Positions 32,661 to 42,104 of a stretch of DNA of 64,000 nucleotides are shown one piece after another. Made by a program: the position numbers and the translations under genes. The notes under the pieces are model-generated. The model had not been told where the DNA came from. It did not search any database and worked only from the letters and a program-made list of their open reading frames with translations. The DNA comes from Roseomonas mucosa ATCC BAA-692. Its GTDB lineage: Bacteria > Pseudomonadota > Alphaproteobacteria > Acetobacterales > Acetobacteraceae. The number at the start of each line of letters is the position of its first letter. Position 1 is the stretch's first letter. Where the stretch lies: contig NZ_JHWD01000002.1 of the NCBI RefSeq assembly GCF_000622225.1, forward strand, positions 310,001 to 374,000, written 5' to 3'.

Positions 32661-33949
32661 GTGACGCACCATCCCAGCCGGCCGGCGACGGCCCCCTGAA
32701 CACCGCGACCGCGCCATCCGCCGCCCAGGCCGAGGCGGCGTCCCCATTGCTGCGAAACCGCTCCTTCCTGCTCTTCTGGGTGACCCGGGTCTCCTCCGCC
32801 CTGGCCTTCCAGGTCATCGCCGTCTCGGTGGGCTGGCAGGTCTATGCGCTGACCGGCAGCACCTTCGCCCTCGGCATGGTCGGCCTCGCCCAGTTCGTGC
32901 CGCAGATGATCCTGACCCTGCCGGCGGGCCATATCGCGGACCAGTACGACCGCCGCCACATCATGCGCGCCTGCCAGCTCGCCGAGGCCCTGGCCGGCCT
33001 CACCCTGGCCGCCACCGCCCTGGCGGGCCACACCCCGACCTGGCTGGTCTTCGTGGTCGTGGCGGCGGTGGGCGCCGCCCGCGCCTTCGAGAGCCCCGCC
33101 ACCACCTCCCTGCTGCCGGGCCTCGTGCCGTCCTCCCAGTTGCAACAGGCCATCTCGCTCACCAGCTCGGCGATGCAGACCGCCATGATCCTGGGCCCGG
33201 CCCTGGGCGGCCTCCTCTACGCGCTCGGCGCCGGCCTTGCCTATTCGATCGTCACCGCGCTCTTCCTGACCGCCGCCCTGGCCACCACGCTGATCCGGCT
33301 GGACCACACGCCGCCGCGGCGCGAGCCGCTGACGCTCGCCAACGCCTTCGCCGGCATCGGCTTCATCCGCACCCGGCCCATCCTGCTCGGCGTCATCACG
33401 CTCGACCTCTTCGCCGTGCTGCTTGGCGGCGCCGTGGCGCTGCTGCCCGTCTATGCCAAGGAGATCCTGCACACCGGCCCCTGGGGCCTCGGCCTGCTGC
33501 GCTCCTCTCCCGCCATCGGCGCGCTGGCGATGTCGCTGCTGCTGGCGCGCTTTCCGATGCGCCACCATGCCGGGCTGAAGATGTTCGGCGCCGTGGGCGT
33601 CTTCGGCCTGGCCACGGTGGTCTTCGGCCTTTCCACCTGGCTGCCGCTCTCCGTCGCGGCGCTCGTCGTGCTGGGGGCCGCGGATGTGGTGAGCGTCGTG
33701 ATCCGCTCCGCGCTGGTGCAGTTCGCGACGCCGGACCACATGCGCGGCCGCGTCAACGCGATGAACATGCTCTTCATCGGCGCCTCCAACCAGCTCGGCG
33801 AATTCGAATCCGGCGTCACCGCCGCGCTGCTCGGCACCGTCCCCGCCGTGGTGCTGGGCGGCATTGGCAGCATCGTGATCGTGCTGCTCTGGATGCGGGT
33901 CTTTCCGGCGCTGCGCCGCGTGGACAACCTGGAAGCGCTGTCGCGATAG
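32657..33949 (+). CDS. MFS transporter (EntS/MFS_3-like exporter)
   Basis: 430 residues with about twelve membrane spans after a ~35-residue cytosolic leader. Typical motifs: GHIADQYDRRHIM (the loop 2-3 motif), SPATTSLLPGLVP and NQLGEFESGVTAALLG, which fit the MFS_3 (enterobactin exporter-like) group. It is probably an efflux pump; the substrate is unknown. Its ATG overlaps the hrpB stop (ATGA), so the two form a coupled unit, though I know of no functional link. Confidence 0.88.
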   Translation: MSDAPSQPAGDGPLNTATAPSAAQAEAASPLLRNRSFLLFWVTRVSSALAFQVIAVSVGWQVYALTGSTFALGMVGLAQFVPQMILTLPAGHIADQYDRRHIMRACQLAEALAGLTLAATALAGHTPTWLVFVVVAAVGAARAFESPATTSLLPGLVPSSQLQQAISLTSSAMQTAMILGPALGGLLYALGAGLAYSIVTALFLTAALATTLIRLDHTPPRREPLTLANAFAGIGFIRTRPILLGVITLDLFAVLLGGAVALLPVYAKEILHTGPWGLGLLRSSPAIGALAMSLLLARFPMRHHAGLKMFGAVGVFGLATVVFGLSTWLPLSVAALVVLGAADVVSVVIRSALVQFATPDHMRGRVNAMNMLFIGASNQLGEFESGVTAALLGTVPAVVLGGIGSIVIVLLWMRVFPALRRVDNLEALSR

Positions 33950-34000
33950 GCGGGAGAGGCGCCGCCGGAACCGGAGACGGAAGCAGGCTCGGGAAATCAC

Positions 34001-35638
34001 ATGGATATCGTCACCCTCGTCCTCGTCATGCTGCTCGCCGTGGTGGTGAGCAACTACATCGCCCGCCTTTCCCCGGTCCCGCTGCCGCTTCCCCTGCTCC
34101 AGATCGGCATCGGCGCCCTGCTGGCCTATGGCCCGCACTTCGAGGTGGAGCTGGAGCCCGAGATATTCTTCCTCGTCTTCCTGCCGCCCCTGCTCTTCCT
34201 CGACGGCTGGCGCATCCCCAAGCGCGGCTTCTTCCGCGACGGCTGGACCATCCTCACCCTGGCGCTGGGCCTCGTCGTCTTCACCGTGCTCGGCATGGGC
34301 CTCTTCATCCACTGGCTGATCCCGGCCATGCCGCTGGCCGTCGCCTTCGCCCTCGCCGCCGTGCTCTCGCCCACCGACCCGATCGCCGTCTCATCGGTCG
34401 CCGCGCGCGTGCCCATCCCGCACCGGCTGATGCACATCCTGGAAGGCGAGTCCCTCCTGAACGACGCCTCCGGCCTGGTCTGCCTGCGCTTCGCCGTCGC
34501 GGCCGCGCTCACCGGCACCTTCTCCCTCGCCGAGGCCTCCGTCACCTTCCTCCAGCTCGCCCTCGGCGGCGTCGCCGTCGGCGTGGCCGTGACCGTGGTG
34601 GTCAGCTTCGTGCAGAAGCGCCTGCTGCGCCGCGCCGGGGAGGACCCGGGCATCCAGACGCTGGTCAGCCTGCTGATCCCCTTCGGCGCCTACCTCGCCG
34701 CCGAGCACGTGCACACCTCCGGCATCCTGGCCGCCGTCGCCGCCGGCATCACCATGAACTATGTGGAGAACCTCGGCATCGCCATGGCGGTCACGCGCAT
34801 GCGCCGCACCGCGGTCTGGGACACGGTGCAGCTCGCCGCCAACGGCGCCATCTTCGTCCTGCTGGGCGAGCAGCTTCCTCGCATCCTGGCGAGTGCCGCC
34901 GCGACGGTGAACCAGGCCGAGCACCACGACGAGAGCTGGCTCCTGCTCTATGTCATCGCCATCACCCTGGGACTCGCCGCGCTGCGCTTCGCCTGGGTCT
35001 GGATCTCCGTGCAGTTCATCCTGCTGCACGCCTCGCGAAAGGGCCTTTCGCCGGAACGGCCGAGCTGGCACCTCGTCGCCGTCATGGCGCTCGCGGGCGT
35101 GAAGGGCGCGATCACCCTGGCCGGCGTGCTCACCCTGCCGCTGGTGTTGCCGGACGGCGCGCCCTTCCCGGCGCGCGACCTCGCCATCTTCCTCGCCATG
35201 GGCGTCATCCTGCTCTCGCTGGTCGTGGCCAGCCTGGCCCTGCCGCCGCTGCTGCGCCGCCTAAGCCTGCCGCCGCAGCCCACGCACCAGCACGAGGAGG
35301 ACGAGGCCCGCGCCGCCGCCGCCAGCGCCGCCATCCGCGCCATCGAGCGCGAGCAGCACGAACTGGCCGAGGGGCGCGACGACGCCGACCTCTTCGCCGA
35401 GGCTGCCTCCCAAGCCATGGAACCCTATTGCCGCGCCAGCGACACCCATGCACCGGAGCCGGAGGAACAGGAACGCGCCCAGAAGCGCGTGGCCGTCGAG
35501 CGGCACCTGCGCCTCGCCGGCCTGCGGGCCGAGCGCGACGAGCTCTACCGCCTGCGCCGCGCCCGCCGCATCGAGGACGAGACGCTGAGGCACCTGGTGC
35601 GCGAGATCGATCTGACCGAGGCGCGCTACGTTTCCTGA
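34001..35638 (+). CDS. Na+/H+ antiporter (CPA1/NhaP family)
   Basis: 545 residues with about twelve membrane spans. ALAAVLSPTDPIAVSSVA holds the ion-binding Asp, and EGESLLNDASGLV is the second CPA1 signature. LAGVKGAITLAGVLTLPL is typical of the last core helices. A charged cytosolic tail of about 120 residues (410-545) is rich in Glu/Arg. It exchanges sodium or potassium for protons and helps pH and salt balance. The start at 34001 follows a weak purine-rich site. A hairpin terminator follows. Confidence 0.92.
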   Translation: MDIVTLVLVMLLAVVVSNYIARLSPVPLPLPLLQIGIGALLAYGPHFEVELEPEIFFLVFLPPLLFLDGWRIPKRGFFRDGWTILTLALGLVVFTVLGMGLFIHWLIPAMPLAVAFALAAVLSPTDPIAVSSVAARVPIPHRLMHILEGESLLNDASGLVCLRFAVAAALTGTFSLAEASVTFLQLALGGVAVGVAVTVVVSFVQKRLLRRAGEDPGIQTLVSLLIPFGAYLAAEHVHTSGILAAVAAGITMNYVENLGIAMAVTRMRRTAVWDTVQLAANGAIFVLLGEQLPRILASAAATVNQAEHHDESWLLLYVIAITLGLAALRFAWVWISVQFILLHASRKGLSPERPSWHLVAVMALAGVKGAITLAGVLTLPLVLPDGAPFPARDLAIFLAMGVILLSLVVASLALPPLLRRLSLPPQPTHQHEEDEARAAAASAAIRAIEREQHELAEGRDDADLFAEAASQAMEPYCRASDTHAPEPEEQERAQKRVAVERHLRLAGLRAERDELYRLRRARRIEDETLRHLVREIDLTEARYVS

Positions 35639-35654
35639 ACGAAACCGGATGACC

Positions 35655-35694
35655 CTTCCCGCACGGCGAACCCACAACCATTCCGTGCGGGGAG
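35655..35694. terminator. hairpin between antiporter and LuxR genes
   Basis: CCCGCACGG (35658-35666) pairs with CCGTGCGGG (35683-35691), and the stem extends by three more pairs including a wobble. It lies 20 bases after the antiporter stop and may serve both convergent genes. Confidence 0.55.
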
Positions 35695-35828
35695 CGGAGG
35701 CCGGAAGGTGGCGGAGGGCGCGATCGCCAAGCACCGGCAGGAACTGCGCCGCCGTGGCATCGCCCTGTAAGGCCCCGCTCCGGCTTGCCGCGAACATCCG
35801 GGCCAGGCGGCCATTCCTGGCGGGCGAC

Positions 35829-36977
35829 CTATCGCCGCTGCGGCCTCGTCCACAGGGCCAGGCGGCTGAACAGGGCCACCAGCTCCGCCTGCCGCCCGGT
35901 TCCGGTCTTCTCAAAGATGGAGCGGAGCTGCGTCCGCAGCGTTTCGCGTGACAGCCCTGTGGCCGAGGCCGCCTGCGGCAGGCTGTGGCCCTGCATCAGC
36001 AGCCTCGCCAGCCGGATCTGGGCCGGCGTCAGGCCGAAGAGGTCGCTCAGGATCGCCGCCTCCGGCAACGGGGGCGGCTGGATATCGTGGAGCACCAGCA
36101 CCGCCAGTGCCCCCGTGAAGAGCTGCTGCGCCCCCCGGCGCAAGGGCAGCAGGCGCAGGATCATGGGGAGCTGCGACACCCCGGGCGCGACGGCGAAGGA
36201 CAGCACCGGCGGCAGCCGCGACGCCGCGATCGCCTCCAGCGCCGCGAGGACCTGCCGCTCCGCCGCCTCGTCCGCCAGGGCCAGCCGGTCCCCGCCGCCC
36301 TTCGCCTCCCGCCGCACCCGGAAGCCCGCGTTCGCCACCACCAAGCGCCCGCCCAGGCCCAGCACCGCAGCAGGCAGGTCGATCTCCTCCAGCAGATCCA
36401 GCTGGCGGTCGAGCTGGCTCCGGCCCATCCGGGCGGTGACCGTGGCGGCACGCGCCAGATGCGGCCGCAGTGCTTGCAGGAGCCGGACCTGCCCGGCATC
36501 GAGCGGCCCCCGGGAAAGCTGCCGCTGGACGCTGAACATCAGCCTTTCCCCATTCGGCAAGTCCACCATCGAATAGGTGCCCCAGCCCAGGTCCCTCGGC
36601 CGGAGGAACTCCTGGTGGTGCGGGTCCGCCGCCATCTCCTCGCGGGTGTAGAGCTCCGTGTATTGCAGGAAACGCTTCTCGGGACGCTCCAGCAGCCGCC
36701 GCGGCAGGTCCGAACGCTGGTGCCAGCCTTCGGCGAACCATTCCCCCGCCGCGTCCCGTAGGCCCGGCGAGCTGATATACTCGATCCGCTGCCCCATGGT
36801 GACCAGGGACACGCCGCCATCGCCGACCCGGAACAGCTCCTCCATCTCCCGGAGCACGGCTTCCCAGAGCTCGGGGCGCAGCGCCGCCTCGTAGATCCGG
36901 TCGGTCAGGGCATCGAGATCGTCGTCCGTCAGGCCAGGATCGCTCCCTTGTCCGCCTCCCGGCGGGCATCCCAGCAT
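35829..36977 (-). CDS. LuxR-family transcriptional regulator
   Basis: 382 residues. The C-terminal ~65 residues (FGLTPAQIRLARLLMQGHSLPQAASATGLSRETLRTQLRSIFEKTG) form a LuxR/FixJ-type helix-turn-helix. The N-terminal ~200 residues (DRIYEAALRPELWEAVLREM) are a PAS/GAF-like sensory region found in many alphaproteobacterial solo LuxR-type regulators; ligand unknown. No autoinducer synthase is nearby. It converges on the antiporter gene, with a 190-base gap carrying only the hairpin. Confidence 0.88.
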   Translation of the reverse strand: MLGCPPGGGQGSDPGLTDDDLDALTDRIYEAALRPELWEAVLREMEELFRVGDGGVSLVTMGQRIEYISSPGLRDAAGEWFAEGWHQRSDLPRRLLERPEKRFLQYTELYTREEMAADPHHQEFLRPRDLGWGTYSMVDLPNGERLMFSVQRQLSRGPLDAGQVRLLQALRPHLARAATVTARMGRSQLDRQLDLLEEIDLPAAVLGLGGRLVVANAGFRVRREAKGGGDRLALADEAAERQVLAALEAIAASRLPPVLSFAVAPGVSQLPMILRLLPLRRGAQQLFTGALAVLVLHDIQPPPLPEAAILSDLFGLTPAQIRLARLLMQGHSLPQAASATGLSRETLRTQLRSIFEKTGTGRQAELVALFSRLALWTRPQRR

Positions 36978-37066
36978 GGCCGCAGGATGGCCGGGCGATC
37001 AAGCCGCCCGGCATCCTTCTTCCGGCAAGACCGTCCGGCGGCCTCGCCGGGCTTTCCCCGGACCGC

Positions 37067-38074
<1,008 letters not shown>

Positions 38075-38422
38075 GCGTCCTTCCGTCCTGTGGCCCCGGG
38101 CGGGATTGCCACGGGCCGTCCGGCTACAGATAGGGTGCCGCGGCCCCGCCGTCCCGTCCTTGCCGCAGGGCAGCCCCGCGCCCGTCCGGCGGAGGACTCG
38201 CCCGGAACCCCCGGACGGCCGGGAACATGCCGCTTCCTGGCACCGGCGGGGCTTTTCCGCGCCGCCACCGGGCCCAGTTGGAAAGGTCCGACCGGAGGAG
38301 CGCACCGCAGGATGACTTTTTCGCCACAGCCCCGGCACGCCACCACCGCGTCGGCGGCACGGCCGGCGCAATCCAAGGCTTCGGCCCTTTTTGCGCCGCC
38401 CGGGATCGGGGATGATCCGCCC
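38075..38422. other. 348-base divergent intergenic region
   Basis: No gene supported. It separates the divergent oxidoreductase and protease genes and should hold both promoters. I see an inverted repeat CCGTCCGG (38183-38190) with CCGGACGG (38212-38219), but no good sigma70 match on either side. Confidence 0.5.
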
Positions 38423-39493
38423 ATGATCCAGCACAGCAGCCGACGCAGCGCCCTGCTTGCCTTCACGGGCCTCGCCATGGCGGGTTGCACCGCCCGCCCC
38501 TATCCCGCCGAGGCGCAGCGGGTGGCGGTGCTCGACTTCGCCGACCTCGCCGAGAAGGTCCTGCCCGCCGTGGTGAACATCGCCGTCACCGGGGAGCAGC
38601 AGGTCCAGATCCCCCCCGACATGCGCGGCACCCCCTATGAGCGCTTCTTTCGCGAGCGCCGGGGCCGCCAGCAGGTCCAGGGCGCCGGCTCGGGCTTCAT
38701 CATCGACCCTTCCGGCCTGGTGGTGACCAACAACCATGTGGTCGGCAATGCCAGCCGCGTGGTGGTCGCCCTGCAGGACGGCACCGAGATGCCTGCCCGC
38801 GTGGTCGGCACCGACGACCTCACCGACCTCGCCCTCCTGCGGATCGAGAGCAAGGAGACGCTGAAATCCGTCCCCTGGGGCTCCTCCGGCAAGCTGCGCG
38901 TGGGGCAGTGGGTGCTGGCGGCGGGCAATCCCTTCGGCCTGGGCGGCACCGTCACCTCGGGCATCGTTTCCGCCCGCGGGCGCGAGATCGGCGCCGGCCC
39001 CTTCGACGACTTCATCCAGACCGATGCCGCCATCAACCCCGGCAATTCCGGCGGCCCGCTCTTCAACATCGACGGCGAGGTGATCGGCATCAACACCGCC
39101 ATCTTCTCGCCTTCCGGCGGCTCGGCCGGGATCGGCTTCGCCACGCCCTCGGACCTCGCGCGCCCGGTGATCGAGCAGCTCCGCCGCGACGGGCGGGTGG
39201 AGCGCGGCTGGCTCGGCGTCGCCGTGCAGGATGCCACGCCGGAAGGCGGCCGCGGCCGGCGCGGCGTGCTGGTGCAGGGGGTGGAGCGCAACAGCCCCGC
39301 CGCCCGCGCCGGGCTGCGCCAGGGCGACCTGGTGATCGCGCTGGATGGAGAAAGGGTGGACACCTCGCGCGTGCTGATCCGCTCCGTGGCCGGGGTGGCG
39401 CCGGGGCAGACCGTGCGGCTGACCCTGATCCGCGACGGGCGGCAGCAGGAGATCCCCGTCCAGGTCGGCCGCCGGCCCAGCGGCGCCGGCTGA
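38423..39493 (+). CDS. HtrA/DegP-type serine protease, lipoprotein-like
   Basis: 356 residues. The N-terminus [14 protein letters not shown] ends in a lipobox-like Cys, suggesting a lipid-anchored periplasmic protein. The trypsin-like domain has His in VVTNNHVVG, Asp in [11 protein letters not shown] and Ser in NPGNSGGPL. One PDZ domain follows ([15 protein letters not shown] ... [18 protein letters not shown]). DegP and DegQ carry two PDZ domains; this DegS-like layout has one but no membrane helix. Expected role: degradation of misfolded envelope proteins or regulated proteolysis. Confidence 0.9.
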   Translation: MIQHSSRRSALLAFTGLAMAGCTARPYPAEAQRVAVLDFADLAEKVLPAVVNIAVTGEQQVQIPPDMRGTPYERFFRERRGRQQVQGAGSGFIIDPSGLVVTNNHVVGNASRVVVALQDGTEMPARVVGTDDLTDLALLRIESKETLKSVPWGSSGKLRVGQWVLAAGNPFGLGGTVTSGIVSARGREIGAGPFDDFIQTDAAINPGNSGGPLFNIDGEVIGINTAIFSPSGGSAGIGFATPSDLARPVIEQLRRDGRVERGWLGVAVQDATPEGGRGRRGVLVQGVERNSPAARAGLRQGDLVIALDGERVDTSRVLIRSVAGVAPGQTVRLTLIRDGRQQEIPVQVGRRPSGAG

Positions 39494-39591
39494 GGCCGCC
39501 GCCCGGCCCGCCGCCGCGCTCCGGGGTCATCCTTTCGCGTTGTCTTCTGGGGCTATGCCCTCGGAGCATGGCGCGGGAGCGCGGCGCCATC

Positions 39592-39606
39592 CGCGAATGA
39601 TTATCA
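39592..39606 (+). promoter_or_regulatory. Fur-like box upstream of iron ABC operon
   Basis: Compared with the 7-1-7 consensus TGATAAT-n-ATTATCA, the right half ATTATCA (39600-39606) is perfect and the left half CGCGAAT matches 4 of 7. It lies about 150 bases before the permease gene and 32 before the small upstream ORF, in an otherwise GC-rich gap. Confidence 0.45.
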
Positions 39607-39637
39607 GCACGCGGCGAATTGGTGTAAGCAACTGCCC

Positions 39638-39763
39638 ATGCCGCCGACCCCGCCGCCATACCGCGTTCGCGACATCGCCTCGCCCACCGGAGCCCCTTTC
39701 CCCGGAACCCCGCCGACCGGAGAAGGCCGCAGAGGCCCGTCCCGCGAGGCCGCCCCGAAGTGA
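39638..39763 (+). CDS. possible 41-residue ORF upstream of iron permease
   Basis: An ATG frame MPPTPPPYRVRDIASPTGA... of 41 Pro/Gly-rich residues whose stop overlaps the GTG start of the permease gene by four bases. The overlap is the style used for coupled genes here, and the permease GTG has no obvious ribosome-binding site of its own. The composition is unremarkable for a chance frame in GC-rich DNA, so it may be a leader or nothing. Confidence 0.3.
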   Translation: MPPTPPPYRVRDIASPTGAPFPGTPPTGEGRRGPSREAAPK

Positions 39764-40815
39764 GCGCCGCCACTTCGCACGACCTCGCCGCGGCGGACTA
39801 CCGGCGCCTGCTGCTCCGCCGTGGCGCCGTGCTGGCCGGCCTGACCCTGCTGCTGGTGGTGGCGCTGGTTTGCGACGTGATGACCGGCCCCTCCCGCCTG
39901 CCCTTCGCCGACGTGCTCGCCACCATCCTCTCGCCCGATGGCGCGACCGGCCCGATGCGCGTCATCGTCTGGGATGTCCGCCTGCCCTATGCGCTGATGG
40001 CGGTGCTCGTCGGCGCCGCCCTGGCGCTCGCCGGGGCGGAGATGCAGACGGTGCTGAACAACCCGCTGGCCAGCCCCTTCACCCTCGGCGTCTCCTCGGC
40101 CGCCTCGCTCGGCGCGGCGCTGGCCATCGTGCTGGGCCGCGGCGTGCCCTGGGTGCCGCAGGAATGGCTGATCCCGGCCAATGCCTTCGTCTTCGCCTTC
40201 GCCTCGATGCTGCTGCTGCACTTCATGTCGCGGCTGCGCGGCGCCGGGGTGGATTCGCTGGTGCTGTTCGGCATCGCCCTGGTCTTCGCCATGAACGCGC
40301 TGGTCGCGCTGCTGCAGTTCGTGGCCACGGAACAGGCGCTGCAGCAGCTCGTCTTCTGGTCCATGGGATCGCTCGCCCGCGCCACCTGGCCGAAGATCGG
40401 CATCATGGCGCTGGCCCTCGCGGTCTGCGTCCCCTTCTGCGCCCGCGCCACCTGGAAGCTGACGGCGCTGCGCCTCGGCGAGGACCGCGCCCGGTCCTTC
40501 GGCGTTGATTCCGCGGCGCTGCGGCGCGGCTCGCTGCTGCGCGTCTCGCTGCTCGCCGCCGTCTCCGTCGCCTTCGTCGGCACGATCGGCTTCGTCGGGC
40601 TGGTCGGCCCGCACGCGGCGCGGCTGATGGTGGGCGAGGACCACCGCTACTTCCTGCCTGCTTCCGCCCTTTGCGGCGCGGTGCTGCTCTCGCTTTCCTC
40701 CATCGCCTCCAAGATGATCGTGCCGGGGCTGCTGATCCCGATCGGCATCGTCACCGCACTGATCGGCGTGCCCGTCTTCGTGGCGCTGGTCTTCGGCCGG
40801 GCGCGCGCGGCATGA
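39760..40815 (+). CDS. FecCD-family ABC permease (iron-siderophore/heme/cobalamin)
   Basis: 351 residues with about nine or ten membrane spans. Diagnostic blocks: RLPYALMAVLVGAALALAGAEMQTVLNNPLASPFTLGVSS and FVGTIGFVGLVGPHAARLMVGEDHR, the region that contacts the ATPase. It imports a chelated metal cofactor with the ATPase encoded next (four-base overlap). No periplasmic binding protein or TonB receptor gene is in the neighbourhood. A Fur-like box upstream favours iron as the metal. GTG start at 39760. Confidence 0.9.
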   Translation: MSAATSHDLAAADYRRLLLRRGAVLAGLTLLLVVALVCDVMTGPSRLPFADVLATILSPDGATGPMRVIVWDVRLPYALMAVLVGAALALAGAEMQTVLNNPLASPFTLGVSSAASLGAALAIVLGRGVPWVPQEWLIPANAFVFAFASMLLLHFMSRLRGAGVDSLVLFGIALVFAMNALVALLQFVATEQALQQLVFWSMGSLARATWPKIGIMALALAVCVPFCARATWKLTALRLGEDRARSFGVDSAALRRGSLLRVSLLAAVSVAFVGTIGFVGLVGPHAARLMVGEDHRYFLPASALCGAVLLSLSSIASKMIVPGLLIPIGIVTALIGVPVFVALVFGRARAA

Positions 40816-41657
40816 GGGACGAAGCCATCCACCCCACGGGCACCCCCCACACGGACAATCGCCAGCCCTTGGCCGTGGAGCATGTCTCGGTCGGCTACGG
40901 CAAGCGGCAGATCGTCCGCGACCTGTCGCTGCGCCCGATGCTGCCCGGCACGCTGACCGCCCTGGTCGGCCCCAACGGCGCCGGCAAGTCCACCCTGCTG
41001 CGCGGCCTCGCCGGGCTGGTGCCGGCGAAGGGCCGGGTGCATCTCGGCGGGCAGGACCTCTCCGCCATGTCGGTCGGCCGCCGCGCGCGCCACGTCTCCT
41101 ACATGCCGCAGGGCCTGCCCCAGGGCGTGGCGCTCACCGTGCTGGAAACGCTGGTCGGCGCGCTGAAGGCCGTGGCCCCCGCCTCCGGCGCCGTCTCGGG
41201 CGAGGAAGCCGCCCGCCGCGGCCTCGCGATCCTGGAGCGGCTGGGCATCTCCGACCTCGCCCTGCGGGGGCTGGACCGGCTGTCCGGCGGCCAGCGCCAG
41301 CTCGCCGGCCTCGCCCAGGCCCTGGTGAGGGAGCCGGAGGTGCTGCTGCTCGACGAGCCGACCTCGGCGCTCGACCTGCGCTTCCAGCTCTCGGTGATGG
41401 GGCTGGTGCGGCAGACGGTGCTGGAACACGGGCTGATCGGCGTGGTGGTGCTGCACGACCTCAGCCTCGCCGCCCGCTTCTCGGACCGGGTGGTGGTGCT
41501 GCACGACGGCACGGTACGGGCGGACGGCACGCCCGAGGACACGCTGACCCCGGCGATCCTGGCCGAGGTCTATGGCGTGGCGGCGCGGATCGAGTTCTGC
41601 TCCCAGGGCAGCCTGCTGGTGCTCGCGGACGCCCCCCTGCCCCGGCAGGCGGCCTGA
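40812..41657 (+). CDS. ABC transporter ATP-binding protein (FepC type)
   Basis: 281 residues. Walker A GPNGAGKST, Q-loop YMPQGLPQ, signature LSGGQRQ, Walker B VLLLDEP and the switch His in VVLHDLSLAA are all present. It belongs to the iron-siderophore/B12 importer group and energises the FecCD permease encoded upstream, with which it overlaps by four bases. The C-terminal ~40 residues (VYGVAARIEFCSQGSLLVLAD) are typical of FecE/FepC. Confidence 0.92.
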   Translation: MRDEAIHPTGTPHTDNRQPLAVEHVSVGYGKRQIVRDLSLRPMLPGTLTALVGPNGAGKSTLLRGLAGLVPAKGRVHLGGQDLSAMSVGRRARHVSYMPQGLPQGVALTVLETLVGALKAVAPASGAVSGEEAARRGLAILERLGISDLALRGLDRLSGGQRQLAGLAQALVREPEVLLLDEPTSALDLRFQLSVMGLVRQTVLEHGLIGVVVLHDLSLAARFSDRVVVLHDGTVRADGTPEDTLTPAILAEVYGVAARIEFCSQGSLLVLADAPLPRQAA

Positions 41658-42104
41658 CCCCCGCGCCCGGCTGCCGCCCGGCGAAGGCGCCGGTGAGGAA
41701 GGGCGTGAATCGGCGGCGGGCGGGCCGGTACCCAAGGGGCAGGGACCATGCTCATGCCCCGAAATTGCCGCCCGTTCGTTAACGCCATCCTAAAACGTTG
41801 CAACATCCTTACCCATCCGGAAGGCTGGCAGCGGTTTCCGTCAGTTTCCCCGCCACTCCCCGGGTGACGGTCCCCGGGAACACGCCCTTGCCCCTGCTTG
41901 ACACTGCGGTGCGAAAGGATCATGCGCCTTTCCGCCGCGCGCTCCCCTCCGGGTCCGGCGCGGCGCCGAACCCCCAGACGAAGCTCATGCCAAGCGACAG
42001 TCACAGTCGATCTCGCCCGCCGTTGGTGGCCGCCGCGGACTGATCCCGCCTCCGGGTCCGGTTCCCCGCGTTCCGCTGCCAACGGCATGACGGAACGGTG
42101 AAAC
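41658..42104 (+). other. 447-base region upstream of mgtE
   Basis: No supported gene. Nested stems lie at 41717-41774 (CGGGCGG at 41717 with CCGCCCG at 41768; GGGGCA at 41736 with TGCCCC at 41755). An AT-richer patch with the palindrome GTTGCAAC follows (41797-41804), and a -35-like TTGACA at 41898 without a good -10. It could contain the ABC-operon terminator and an mgtE leader; I could not match a known magnesium riboswitch. Confidence 0.5.

Noticed and set aside
41658-42104. M-box type magnesium riboswitch upstream of mgtE
   Set aside because: I could not find its conserved core; the stems present do not match its architecture.
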